Positions 1 to 12,400 of a DNA stretch of 64,000 nucleotides are shown piece by piece. Positions within the stretch are counted from its first letter, which is position 1; each line of letters opens with the position of its first letter. The notes beneath the pieces are model-generated. The model did not search any database. It saw only the letters and a list, made by a program, of their open reading frames with translations, and was not told where the DNA came from. Origin of the DNA: Lineus longissimus (taxonomy: Eukaryota; Nemertea; Pilidiophora; Heteronemertea; Lineidae); assembly GCF_910592395.1 (NCBI RefSeq), contig NC_088312.1, positions 11,470,001-11,534,000 on the forward strand. The letters are read 5' to 3'. The translations under genes were made by a program, and so were the position numbers.

Positions 1-1794
1 AGGGTGAATTAGGGAGTATTTTGGCCCGGGCGATATCTCTTCATTTACCCTACAATACCCTACAAATACCTTGCAGTACCTTAGCCAAATAAATCTTTCT
101 TGGTAGGGATAGCCTATTACACATAAAATAGGTGTTAACACCTGTTTTTTAGTAAAATTTTGGTGAGATTTTTCCATTCCTTTCCCCCACCATAGGGCGG
201 GTCCATTTTATCCGTCAACGCGAGATTCGGCACACATCATCAGGAGGACAAAGTCTCAGAATTTAGGAAACAGAACAGTGTATGCAATATTTCTAAGAGG
301 AAATATTAACGTTATTTCCTGTTGACATTTCCAAATACCATGTTGATGTGCTGAATATTCTCGTTTCTTCGCTTAAAAAGAAGATGATAGATACGGTTGT
401 CCAACTGGAAAAACCTACATATCGTTATGAATATTATGAAAATTATCCTCTGCAAAAATTGTATAATTCTGTTATCAAAGTATCATTATTAAGTTATTAT
501 ATTACAACGTAGTTAGAAATATATATGTGTGTAAATCAATTTTCGTCGAGCCTGAGATTGGAATTAAATATCCTGCCTTTTTAACCAACCTTTCAAAAAA
601 ATTAATTTTTTCCCTCTACAGTGATCATGTTCATGTTGGGAAATTTAAAACTTGTTCGAACGTGGCATGGAGGTGCGCGAAATACTAGTATTATATTCGT
701 TATTGTTAATACACGTAGCCTGCTTTGAAACTCGATGTCATTCGAATTGAAAGCGAAAAATATAATCATTTGATATGTTGCTGTATAATAAAGCTGATAT
801 AAATGTCATTTCCGACAGGCAAGCCTGTGTCGAGTTAAATTTATATTTGAAGTTAAATTCACGTAGTGATGTTTTGCATATTAGAGGTTGGTTTTATCGA
901 TGTGCTGCTTCTTTCTGGTGTTGCTCCCTTGGCGCTGACTCTAAGACCTGCGGAAGCGATAGGTTGGGGCCGCGGAGCCGAGACCGGGCCGAGACAGGCC
1001 TTGGTGCGGTGCAGGCGTGGTCCACCATCAGACACTGTGACTTCCGTGGGATCCAGTCGGAAAACTGACAAAGCATTCGATCTCTTGGGCGTCTTCGTTC
1101 AGGGATGGACTCCAGAGTAGGATGTTGAAAGAAATGGTCGAAGGAAGTGGTTTTCTGCAGTATAAAAAAATCTGAGCCCAACGTAACCACCACCAGCCCC
1201 AAGTCCCATTATGAGTGGCCATGGAATAATCCATTAACTGGCACACGTAAAAAAAAACCGAGACTCGCGTTAGCGACCTTCCTGACGGTTAGTCACTGGT
1301 GCGAGTTTCGGTGCTACACCTACTTCGTGTTTCCGTCCTCCTGGTTTGAATCCAGGTTTCAACAATACAGCTATTCTTCACCACAGCTCGGAAGATTCAT
1401 CAATGACAAATCTACAAATGTAATTCCGGCCTGTGTTGAGACTACTATAAAGTTTACTAGACATGACACATTTCGAGTATAGCAAAAAAAGTGAGAAAAA
1501 AAAATGAATCTCGTGATTTTTTTTGGTTTTTCTCCCATTCCTTTACGAATCCAGCCTGGCGTTACTTACTCCCCGATTGCGTCAGCCCCGTCTGATCTCC
1601 AACTCTGAACAGTTTCCAACCTCATCAACCACACCCAAGGCATCTCCAAGTGCTCTTGGTGGCACTCGTGACCAGAGATGCTCAAGGGCTGGTGCCGTAG
1701 ATGGTAGACCGGCCCACACCTCGATGGGGATCTTCGACTCCACGGAACTGCACCTGCCGCATGGTCTTAGAGTCTTGGAAGGAGTGGTGCGGAT
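1..1794. other. No gene recognised
   Basis: AT-rich intergenic sequence at the window edge. Short open frames exist on both strands, but none shows a known domain, repeat periodicity or convincing splice sites. It lies 3' of the minus-strand gene that ends at 1795, so part of it is probably that gene's 3' UTR. Confidence 0.5.
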
Positions 1795-4700
1795 TTACTG
1801 GGAGGTTTGGGAGCGGAGACACGAGCACGTCATTGCTCGCTTGATACGCTTCCAGATCTTACTCCTCTTACCACGTGACCTCTGGAAAGGAAGCGGAAGA
1901 AAAAATTAACGAGTTGAATTATTTTCGACAATCACAGCAGCTACAGCCTGGAGCCCACTGCCGGCGTTCGACTTCAGCATGAGACGAACTCGAACGGAAC
2001 ACGTAGCAAAAGGTCAAGCTCTCTCGATGTTAAATCTATGAAAGCTGTTTCATCTAGTCTCCAAAAGTACCTTCAAATAGTGAAAGCAACAGGACCATCT
2101 TTGACAAACTGCTGCACTTTGGGATACAAGAACAGGTACTTCGGAATTAGTATTTACTATATAGCCGAAACTTGCTTAAAATTCATAGGCAGTTTACCTC
2201 TTTTCTCTTAATATCTGTGTTGTCATCACTCAGTACTTCAACAGTTACTACATCAATCCTATCGAGGACGACGACAGCTTCATCCAAGGCAGACAGAGTG
2301 TCTCCATCAATGTCATTCTGCTTGTCCAATGCGTATGTGGATGATCTAGCACTCAAAATATCAATGTCATCCAAAGTGCTGATGGTACAAGCAGCATCAA
2401 GTTCGAACAGGCGCCGAATTCTGAAAAGAAATTACAGTTTGCAGTAAAGATTTTTGAAGAATTTGAGACAATGAGATATTGTCCGACTGTCTGATCCGAG
2501 TCATGTTCCGTCCACGAATAGGATTGCTCCTCATGACCTTGAGGTTTACCACTTTTCTTCCTCGGTTAAGTTAGAATGGGTGGTAAGAAGCAGACTCACA
2601 CCAGTTCGCATATTCGCCGTCAATGAGAGGCTGGCATGGTGGAGTTATTGCTATAGTAAGCAACACTTCATCACTTGGTTGCCAGTGGACTACAACTCCA
2701 GCAGAAGGGAATCCTTACGTGCTTTTCAGCTTCTTCAGAGGTGACCTTCTTTTATCAGTCTTCTGTTTCTGATCGTTGTTATTTTCATCGACTCCCTGGC
2801 TGACCGGTTCATCAATGCTTGCTGTTTCCTGAATCATGCCAGGGTCATCAGTGCTTGCTACTTCCTGACCTATGTCGTCAATCTCATTGGCGATGTCAGC
2901 AGGTTCTTCTTCAATCTTGGTAAGGCCTGCAGCATGGTTTGATGTTTGTCGGTGAAACCTAAAAGAATGACTTGAGTGGCCAATAGTCATACTTGCATGT
3001 CTATAAAAAAAGCCCACATCAATCGCAAGAGTGAATAAGCCGGACAAACATTTTCCATCTTTCGTTCGACATCTTTCTTAGCAGGCTGCCAGTCTGAGCG
3101 TCTCTCTCAGAAAGCATATCTAGAAGAGAACTGAAAAACTTTTAGCCATACGAAACCTATTGTCTTAAGAGCACATACTCAAACCTGGTGGGTCATGGGG
3201 GCTATAAAGCGACCCTATAGTCTAACCGGTCTAGTTGACAAAGTATCCCTAACCTGCGTTTCATCTTTTTAAACATGTTCCACCTTTGCTTGGCCACCTT
3301 ATAGTCAATTGGTCGCATGTCTGCAATGGTAGCATTTGCAAGTTCCATGTCTGCAAGGGAAGGATTGGCGAGCTCCACGTCTGCAATGGTAGTATTGGCA
3401 AGTTTCATGTCTGCAAAGGTAGTATTTGCGAGCTCCATGTCTGCAATGGTAGTAGCATCTTGCTCCTGTTCTCCAAAGGTGACCTCTTGCTCCTGTTCTG
3501 CAAAGGATGCACCTTGCTCTACAATCTGGGTAAAGCCAGCAGCATGGTTTGATGATTGTCGGCGAAACCTGAAACAATGACATAAGTGGTCAATAGCCAT
3601 ACCTGCACACGCATGTCAAAAGAAAGCCAACACCAATCGCAAGAGAAAGTCGGACAAGCATTTTTCCTGCCAGACTGAGTGTCTCCTTCAGAAGGCATAT
3701 TTAGAAGAGAACTGAAGAACTTTTAGCGACACGAAACTTATCTTGGTGGCTACATGAGGCGAACCTTCGCAGGCCCAGTTGACAAAGTACATGTATTACA
3801 AACCTGCGTTTGATCTTTTTAAAGATGTTCCACCTTCGCTTGGCCACCTTATAGTCAACTGGTCGCATGTCTTCATTGGTGGCATTTGTGAGTTCCATGT
3901 CGACAATGGTAGCATCGGTGAACTCCCCCATGTCTGCAAGAGTAGCATCGGCGAGCCCAACGTCTGCAGATGGAGCATCTTGCTCCTGTTTTGCAAAGGT
4001 ACATGTAGCATCTTGCTCCTGTTTCGCAAAGGTAGCATCGACTGGTCCCATCTCTGCATGGGAGGCATCGAGTTCCTGGGGAACATGAGTTTGATTGGGT
4101 CCAAGGTCTGCATGCGCATGATCAACTGCCTTGCTCCCAATAGTTTCAGTCGTGCGACAACCAATGCCTTTCTTCATGTCATTAAGCGTGCCAAAATATT
4201 CTTTCGAATAAGGTTGGAACTCGAGGTTGCTGAAATTATATAGTGAAAGTGTCTGTAAGGATTAAAAGACTTCCAGGGAGTACCGGCCAGATAAAATGAT
4301 TTATTCTGTCCATCTTTAGTACGTACTAATCACTGGCTGTGGGGATTAACTTGATACCGGCAACTGTTATATAGGTATAGTTCACGAAAATGCCTTTGTC
4401 TAAAAAACATGAATACTAAGAAAAGGATATGAATACATGATGATACTCACTGCAAGTGCGATGGGTCTGTCAACTCATGGCAACGGTAGGATGGCATCTT
4501 ATTGGATGCCATCGCATTTCTGTAACGATAATAATGAGCTCCGCCATGGCTGACAAGATCGGCGTTCATCGGAATTTCTTCGTTGGCAAGATCGTGGTTC
4601 CTTTGAACTTCTTTGTTGGCAAGGTCGTCGTTCCTTGGAACGTTCTTTGGAGGTTCTTTGTCTGTAAGCTCGTCATTAAGTTTCGATCCTTGGAGTGGAA

Positions 4701-4929
4701 GGTGGTCATCACATACCCCATTTATAATTGCTTCAAGAAATTCAGCTACTTGGGTGCTAAGGTTATCACTGCTCGCAGCTTCTTCTTGGCTACTAGCTCC
4801 CTCGATGGGAAGGAGATCGGGTGAACCTTGGCTGGCGTATTTCCTGTTTGTGTCAGCATACTTGGTTGAATATTTCTGGCATAGGAGTTTACTGAAAATG
4901 ACATTGAAAGCATTTGCACCGAAGTTCAT
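1795..4929 (-). CDS. Six-exon gene for an unrecognised repeat-rich protein (589 aa)
   Basis: Exons read from splice sites: 4451-4929, 3804-4229, 3254-3568, 2719-2958, 2198-2420 and 1795-1881. Total 1770 nt, 589 codons plus TAA. All internal junctions are GT..AG and phases agree throughout (2/1 at the first four junctions, 0 at the last). The ATG at 4929 is preceded in frame by a TAG. Exon 1 holds 11-12-residue repeats of the RNDDLANKEVQ type. Exon 2 has AKQEQDA repeats and exon 3 decapeptide repeats of the ADMELANTTI type. Exons 2 and 3 end in the same basic block (pattern DYKVAKxRWNxFKKxKRR), exons 3 and 4 begin alike (FxRQxSNHAAG), and the last exon has a related KIWKRIKRAM. No catalytic motif, signal peptide or membrane segment is visible. 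The protein looks acidic and disordered with spaced basic motifs. I do not recognise the family; function is unknown. Confidence 0.72.
2719..3803 (-). repeat. Tandem duplication of an exon-plus-intron unit
   Basis: The unit 3254-3803 (exon 3 plus its upstream intron) resembles 2719-3253 (exon 4 plus its upstream intron). Shared blocks include the acceptor region encoding RQxSNHAAG, the intronic text CAATCGCAAGAG, and AGAAGAGAACTGA near the donor side. Copies are about 535-550 bp and clearly diverged. Because the flanking phases match, the duplication keeps the reading frame. Confidence 0.65.
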
Positions 4930-6920
4930 TCCGGCTCCGGTGCCCGCTGGCTCCTAATTTCAAGTTGAGATAAGAAGATTGCTAGAAGAAGGTTACGATT
5001 TGTGTTCATTTGACGTGATATTGTATTGTAAGCGGGGCCGGTAGAACTTTAAGTTAATTTTGGCTGACGTTTACTTTTTATTTCGTGAATTTTTTAGATT
5101 TGTTCTGACGTAACATGTTACAAGTCAAGCTCATGGATGACTAACGTGAGATGGATATAACATTAACACAGTATCATAACAGACGCCACTTCATAGTGGA
5201 TGCATTGTGTGTAGGTACTCACTGCATCCTTAACTCAGATTCTTCTGTCAACTGCTCTATGTACGGTGATCGCACCGACTTTGATGCCATTTTGATTCTG
5301 GAACAATATTCAATTAAAGTAAGGCGCAACAAGTGTTATCAGTCATAGAGTACTTATAATGAGTACCAGAGAGTGCTGTAAGAGCACTTATAATGAGTAC
5401 CAGGCGTTGGGGGCTGGGCAATCCAACGGAATAGCATCCGCGGCGGGGAAGTGACACGCGGAGCATGACCACGTGATCGACGTCATAGAAATTGGCAAAC
5501 CCGAAACTAAGAATCTCACCAAAGCCCCAAAACAAAAATGTGGTATGCTCCTTTTTCTCAATCAGAATTGCGGTTTTGACCATGAGAGTTTCGAATCTTT
5601 GATACAAATGAACAGTGCGGCCAAAGATCTACTGCTACGTTACTAAGGGCCTTTCGCAAGCAATTACGTCAAAAATCTGACATTTAGGTAAAAGCGGGTT
5701 TTTTTGCTCATTTTCTAAATCTCGGTTTGGCAGTAATTGCTCGTTTGAATTCGGGACCATCAAATGGAGGTTATATGTTCAATTACAAATAAACTGTACC
5801 TTTAGATTTGTTGTGCAGATGGGACAAATTTTATGGAGCAAATATCTTTCACAACTTGTCGCAATGAAGTCGCCAAGGCAGTTGCTACGTTGCTACGTTG
5901 TCAAGGGGGTACAAAGGATTCTGGGATGGGATCGGGGTGACGTCATGACGTCATGACGCCAAAGATTAGGATGGCAACCCGAAATATTGTAAACCAACTC
6001 ATAATATCGCACAAAACCTAAGTTTTTGTGTTTTTCCTTAACATGTTCGGCGGCAATTTGCCCCTTGTAGTTCAGGCTCATCAGATTGAAGCTGTTGAGA
6101 CAAATCTCAAGTTACCTTGGAATTGTTTTTCCGTTTAAAAAAAAATGTTAAGGAGCGATCTTTCAGCACGACTTGCCGCCACGAAATCTGGAAGGTGTTG
6201 TGAGGTTGCCAGGGGACGTGTACATTGGATTCTGGGATTGATTCATGCCATAGTGTCGTCAAAGCTAGCATCCAATGCAGCCAATGCAGCCGCGGATTAG
6301 TTTACCAAAAACGTTCATCCCCTGGCGTTCCTTGCTGGGATTATATACTTTAATCGGCTTGAACGTGCTCCGAGGCGCATAAATGGACATCTTTCTACAT
6401 TTCACGATATTTTCTGCTTCTTTTTGTTCGGCAGAAACCTCGCTTGATAAAACTGGGGTTAGAACCAGGGTTATAGGGGCGTTGGGGGGGGGGGGGGGGC
6501 GTCGGGGGTCGTTTAGAGCACCAGAAACTGCAGTCTTTTCAAGTTTTGAATCTACGCGTAAGTTATACTATACCATCTCTCCATCAAGTAAATTTGACAA
6601 ATCACTGACAATTTACATTTATTTTCGAGTGATTATCAAAAATTGTACAATGATCATAATGAAAGAGCACTAGCAGTCCTAGTGCTTGACTATGAGGACA
6701 CCAGACTACAATTTAATCGTCAAATATTGTTTCTGAAGCTACAGTTGCTAAAACGACAGTGGCTGGCACAATTCTCAAGACTTGATTACTGGTGTAACGA
6801 AGACGCCCGGGAGTCTGAAACTGATGACTATATGACTGGCCAGGACACAGATAAACACACCAAGATGGACAGGGTCTTTTGAACATTTGGTAAAGAAGTC
6901 TTGTTCTACCATATGTCCCC
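4930..6920. other. Intergenic, diverged repeats, tandem CRE palindromes, poly-G
   Basis: No gene seen. Two diverged copies of a roughly 350-bp sequence are suggested by GGATTCTGGGAT at about 5918 and 6219 in similar surroundings. Two abutting TGACGTCA palindromes occupy 5938-5953. A run of 16 G lies at 6484-6499. CTTATAATGAGTACCAG occurs twice near 5353 and 5387. Confidence 0.4.
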
Positions 6921-8646
6921 TTATATATGGAGGTATTCCCTGTAACATGCCTGTGCGACACGATTAACCCTTTGACCGGTAAATGAAAGTCTACAGTGAG
7001 AAAACAGCATGTTATCAAAGACTAGAACTTCCATTTGCTTCAATTGACCACCCTTCGTGCACTCCCATGTTTTCTCTCGGATGTGACGAATTACTTCTGG
7101 TTCAATCGGTGTTCCGTCGCCGTACATTGTTGTAAAAGGATACATTTCCTCGGGAACGCCGAAGAAATGTTCGCTGTGACCAGGATAGCAATATTTTAGG
7201 AATGTATAGTTGCAACAGCAGATCTGACCGAACCATAACATTTCACCTAAAACGAACAACAGTGAAATCAAACGGTATTTTGGAAATGTAAACGTCATCA
7301 TAAACGTAAGGCATGTAAAACCTCACTGATATTGACAAGGACACAGAACGTCGTGTAATCAATTTAAAGGAAGCTAATCGAGAAACGCTTGTAAAAATGG
7401 GTTGGGTCCTCAGGCGGAATAAGCATCATGCTAAACACACTTGCAAAGTTCGAACATTGTTGCGACATTATGCAAGATTTGTGTCTACTTACCAGTTCTG
7501 AAATGTGGTGACATGGCTGGGCGGTCCATCCAAAAACACAGCCCTCCCCCTCGTCACGCTTAAAGGAACACCCAGCATCGCTAACCCTCGTCTCTAGCTC
7601 GGCCATGTCGTTTCAAGAGTCTAAAAGCAACGCGGGTGATAGTTTAACGACCCGGGTGGCAAAGGCGCAGACAAACCGCCGGGAAAATTGATTTTCTTCC
7701 TCTTCGTAATGAAGCAGTCAATAACGCGAGCACGAGTATAATCAAACCACCGTCGCCTCGTATAACTGCGTGATTATAAAAGCAATAAATAATTACAGAA
7801 GATAACAAACAACAAGATGAACATTCGTATAAGTCGTACCTTATGCCAAGCAGTGTACGCCTTATATTTCGGATGGGATGGCAGTGGCAGATATCGCCAG
7901 TAACGAACCCCAAGACGATTGAATTTCTCCGTGATGTCTGGGTCAATGCTGTCGTAGAGTACCCTGACGTCCCTTAGGCCGTTCTCGCCTCCCCATCCCT
8001 TCTCAGTTTCAACCTCACAGTAGATAAATAACTGGAAGGACAAGACACAAGCACAATGTACTCTGGAACATTCTCTTAACTTATTTCCATTGGCTCGAGT
8101 AAAGTTTTTAGAAACACCTCCTTCTCTATACACGCTCCCTTATTTTTACCCATCGCAGTGACACAAAAACCATACCACCTCCTTCTCCCTACACGTTCCC
8201 TTCTTTTGGCTCATCTCTGTGACTATAATCAAATGATAAAACACATCTTATTTATCAAAACCATGGAGTTTCGCCACGCCGTTTCGGCAAAAAAGCACCG
8301 AAGAGCTTACCAGGTGTGGCCAGAATGGTAGATAGGACATTTCATTATGCTGCTCGAGGGTGTATTCCTCAGGGTCGCTGCTGGTGGTGAAGACATTCTT
8401 TAGTAGTTTCTCTCTCTCGCCAGTACCACCAGTGTACGGAATGGGATGATACTCCATCGCGTCGTAAAACTCGGAGAAATCCTTAGCCGCCTCGAGAGGA
8501 AGACCCTGGATGACGACTGCGCCATGTTGGCGTAGTTCTTCATCCAAAATTGGCCGGAAATCTTTGGCAAAGGAAGCTAAGTCTTCGGTCCATCCTCCTA
8601 AGGAGGATGGACCGAAGGAGACGGATATTGATGAATCATCAATCAT
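6921..8646 (-). pseudogene. TauD/TfdA-like Fe(II)/2-oxoglutarate dioxygenase gene, four exons, two apparent 1-nt deletions
   Basis: Exons: 8311-8646, 7840-8031, 7493-7620 and 6921-7246. Exon 1 (112 codons) gives the N-terminal TauD fold with the Fe-binding H-x-E at residues 100-102 in QHNEMSY. Exon 2 (64 codons, phase 0) covers the WGGENGLRDVRVLYDSIDP region. Exon 4 contains GEMLWF, YGDGTPIEPEVIRHIRE and the distal His in NMLFSH. The expected product is about 325 residues, normal for the family. Exon 3 is 128 nt, but the flanking phases need 130. Its homology moves through three frames (LET, then AELETR, then RPAMSPHFRTG), as if one base were missing near 7607 and one near the G-rich stretch at 7557. 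Everything else is intact and splice sites are good. It is either a young pseudogene or a real gene with assembly indels; the call of pseudogene is provisional. The family uses 2-oxoglutarate and O2; the substrate is not predictable. Confidence 0.7.
8583..8617. repeat. Perfect 17-bp inverted repeat with 1-nt spacer
   Basis: Arms 8583-8599 (CTTCGGTCCATCCTCCT) and 8601-8617 pair perfectly around A8600. The palindrome lies inside the first coding exon of the dioxygenase gene (codons for SFGPSSLGGWTED), close to the presumed divergent promoter. Confidence 0.95.
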
Positions 8647-8844
8647 GACTATGCTGATTTTGCCGAACGAGCATGATACATGTAGATGCGCGTTTAGAGT
8701 GGGTTGTTACAAAGTTTCACAGACAAAACTGTACCAAATCGAAAACCCGTTTTCAGGAGAATCCAGGAACGGTGAACGCAGGAATGGACCATGAGTTGTG
8801 GCAAATATGTCCCTTTAAAATAGCTTCGACTAAAAGGTCAAACA

Positions 8845-9428
8845 ATGCAGACCAACCTCCTCTACCTTCCTTGCTCTTCCTTCAATTTGAAGTATGTGTT
8901 TATGTCCATGCTGTATGTAGTGGCTTATAATCTCGTGAGGACTCTTCTTGCAATGAACTTCAACGCGTGCTTTACAAAACTTCTCTTTAATGGTCATTCA
9001 ACATGGGACATGAACATCCACGAATTCGAAATGGTGGCTGATTATCTGACAAAGAACGAGTGTCGAAAACTCTCAGAGAGCCTTCACATGAGCGGATTCA
9101 AAATGACCCATGAGGTCACAGGGACTTACGGAGCCACCAGTCCCATGCATTGACCTATTACTGCACTGGGACAAAACAGAGGGCCGCAAGAAATCATTCC
9201 AAGTCCTAGATCATCGTTTACGGCAGATTGGAAGAGGCGATCTTGCCGATAGATTCCTAGAAGACGGTCTTTCACGAAAAAGCGGAAGCTGTTGAAAAAA
9301 TTCTCCACGATCCAATTTTTGAGGGAGGAGCGCTAAAAGCTGAATCGCATGAGGAAGTGGGAACTAAGGAGGAAACATCGAACTCGGATGTGGAATCTAG
9401 AAAAGTGAACAAATCGAAGAATCATTAA
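8845..9428 (+). pseudogene. Death-domain-like gene, frameshifted
   Basis: Three consecutive frames carry one continuous similarity. Frame one, with possible starts at 8845 or 8953, holds FEMVADYLTKNECRKLSESLH. Frame two, from about 9120, holds PCIDLLLHWDKTEG and LRQIGRGDLADRF. Frame three, from 9267, holds VFHEKAEAVEKILHDP and an acidic tail to the TAA at 9426-9428. The spacing of hydrophobic positions and the W...L...L+xIGRxDLAD ending resemble death-fold proteins of invertebrates. Two 1-base insertions (about 9110-9130 and 9263-9266) break the frame. It is a pseudogene, or a real gene with assembly errors. The start is uncertain: no clear signal peptide or splice acceptor was found. It is transcribed away from the dioxygenase gene, about 200 bp between starts. 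Confidence 0.55.
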
Positions 9429-12400
9429 ACAAGTGGAGCCCGCTGTTTGTTTAGGTGCGTTAGCCTATGTCTGCCCGTTTTGCTTATTGTGTTTTTCTGT
9501 GTGTTTTGTAGACAGAGGTTCAAGTGCTGTGACACTGACAGCAGCCCCTGCTACACAAGATACAGAAAACACTTCTACAAACATTTGATTGGTGCAAAGG
9601 CTCCTGTAGAGGATGATGGAGTGTTTTGACCGACGAGGCAGCATATATTTGTTTGCATGCTGATCTTTCTAGGTTTAATCCTTGTATTGCCCGGTATAAC
9701 GCACCAAAACAAACAGTGATAATATAAGATGTTGTTTGTATTACACATTGTTCGACGTGGATGTCCTTTAGAGAAGATGTGAACTTTGAGACCAAGAACG
9801 ATTCTACGAATACTATTTCTATTAATTTTGTGTATTTTGCAAACTTTTTTACGCCATAACAGTTTTTCATCCACGACGTCAAGGATTTAACGTCTAAGTA
9901 TCAAGTGTCAAGTTTGGCAGCTATGTAAACTAAAGCGACGCTGTTGAATTCGTAGTTAGATATTATATTGGCATGGAGTCGATTTCGACCAACCTTTGCC
10001 TGTATCTTACAATTGGTAAGTACCCGTTGTCCTAAATTGTCAGCTTCCGTTTCCAACAAGCTCTTTGATCATTAATCAATTGTGTAGATTTGTTAATTTT
10101 GGTGGCAATCCTCAGAATATTTCTGGTGTACATATACATAATTGAAAACAACCTCAGCCAAAAATCTAAATGACGAAAGGATGTCTAGCGTTTATCAAGC
10201 GTTTATCGCGTTAGAAAACAAATATTACAGAACCGACTGCTTCATATTGCTTGCTCGTTTTGTACCAATAGTTTAATTGAACATTTTTAAGATCAATGCC
10301 CTCAGAGTCAACAAAACTGCAGCTGTCGCTTGACAATCATCTCGCAATAGGATGAGGCATTCATGCAGAATTCCTTTTATAATTGCCACTATATAGCATC
10401 GCACAAACTAGCGATGTTAGTCGCTGCAATCTGCGAAGGAGCCATGACAGTCTTATGGACATCGCGAGATTTTCTTAGTATAAAATACAAATGCGCTCAG
10501 CACGAATTCCGCCTGCCTAAGTTCAATAAACCAGGCTGTAAATCGTCGAGAAAACTCATAGAAATTGAAATGGATTTGCAGCATGCAGTGAATCCAATAT
10601 ATCGAAGCGATCAGTATTGATTGGTCCTTCGAGTCGGATACATTACCTAATCGATGCATTAGCGTTACTTATTGTGGAATGAAATAAGCAGTAATCTGTT
10701 GAGAATCAAATATGGACCATCAAAACACATCTTGACGATGTGAACCAACTACGTGTACATGCACATTTGTACATTACATGTAAGAAAAATTAGTATAAAG
10801 AAGGGTTGCAAGCTAGAATGTACGTGTACAGATAATCTGTTAAGTGTTTGCTACTAGATGATGGCTTTCAGCATGTACCAAAAATGAACATGGTCTTTTT
10901 ATCATCAATTTATTACTCTGTGATGTACATATTTTGTAGGACCTCGAGTAAGACGTCTGTTAAGTAACGCGCCAAGTCAAGTTTTCAGATTATTTGGGCG
11001 ACAAGGAAACTGCCGAGAGAAAAAAGGCCTTTGGTTAACCCATCATGATGAATATGACCTCCCGATGCCAATGAACTGGCAAAGCTACTCTCAAAACCGA
11101 CTATTAACCCGATTAATCTACACCTGAGCGCTTGGGGAGTAGCATCAATTAGGAAAGCATTGAGAGGACTCACATGCGACATGACTGGTTGCAATCAGTG
11201 TTACATGCAATTTCCGAAACGCTTTCACGAAATTGAAAAACCATTGATAGACTCTCGGAAATATTTACTCGTGTTGATTTGGGCGTTTATGCGATTGTGA
11301 AATGCTCGGATGTTGTTGTGAAGACGGGATGCTGTGAAGTGATGTTTTCCAACAGTGATTCGAATCGTTGACCAATCGACTAGAATGATAAGTGATTTTG
11401 CCAGTGACTCAAGCGTGTTGTGTGCATCTCGCCATGTAATAAGCTTTCAAGGTTTGAATGAAAAAAGCAGTTATTAACTATGCGGTTGGTCCACCTGCAA
11501 ACTAGCCAGGCAATATCATCTAAAGGAGGCTTTCATCGGTACGAGCTCGGTCGACAAAAAAGCCTGCATCAATTCGATCACATTTTCACAAATCCACGTC
11601 GACCATCTCGGCTGCTGTCTCTGCACATCGCAATGTCTTCACTTTTTATGGGCTCTCGGGGATATTCTTTTTACGCTGACCGAAAATGCGAAAGACTTCC
11701 GCGATTCGGGAGATGAGAATAGTATACACATGTTCAGATAAGACGGTCTATGTCTTCATGGTCCGCGAGATGTCGGTGTATGATGATTTTTTAGTTTTAC
11801 AACCGACAGCACCTTCCTGCAGCAACATCGACTTATCATCCGAAGCCATATGGCCGTTGATTGAAGGAATTCTCCAATTTCCCCTCTTATTTAACTTCGT
11901 AAATGAAATTCTGTGCAGAGAACCATTTTATCAGCATATGACCATGCCGCGATAGACGATGATTTATGGGTTGCTGGAAGCGCGTATCATAAACAACCCT
12001 AAGCACTTCCCGAACCATCCAAGTTATTTTCAATAAGCAGTAATTTGATGTCTCTTATAATCATTCAACTATATATCATAACTAATTGACTATCACGTTT
12101 ATTTGCCTTGCCGGTTTTGTACTATCGAAGTAATGAACACGAATTGGCTAATGATGTACGCGAAAAGATGCACTGGATGTACATCAGGCATGGTCTTTGG
12201 CGGTGGCCAGTATTAAGGTGGAAGGTATTCCTTAAGCACACTGTAATGTGTAACAGTTTTAAATGTCCTAGGATAGAGTGTCCTGGCCCGGGATAGAGGA
12301 TTCCGTGTGCTTTTAATATTTGTCGTATTGAAGGTGATGTGACTCTAAAAACTGTATATACCATATTCCGTCCGAAAACAATAGGAATGACACCTTTTTA

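Noticed and set aside
1300-1390. tRNA-like B box (GGTTTGAATCC) near 1351
   Set aside because: No A box at the right distance and no cloverleaf could be drawn, so it is not called a tRNA or SINE.
3286-4243. Plus-strand open frames opposite the repetitive gene
   Set aside because: They mirror the in-frame minus-strand repeats; the minus strand has splice sites and phases that fit, the plus strand does not.
6664-6687. Small hairpin AGCACTAG / CTAGTGCT
   Set aside because: Arms of 8 bp with a short loop are common by chance in 64 kb; no T-run or gene context.
7774-8133. 119-codon minus open frame taken as a whole
   Set aside because: Only its middle part (7840-8031) is exon 2 of the dioxygenase gene; the ends are intron.
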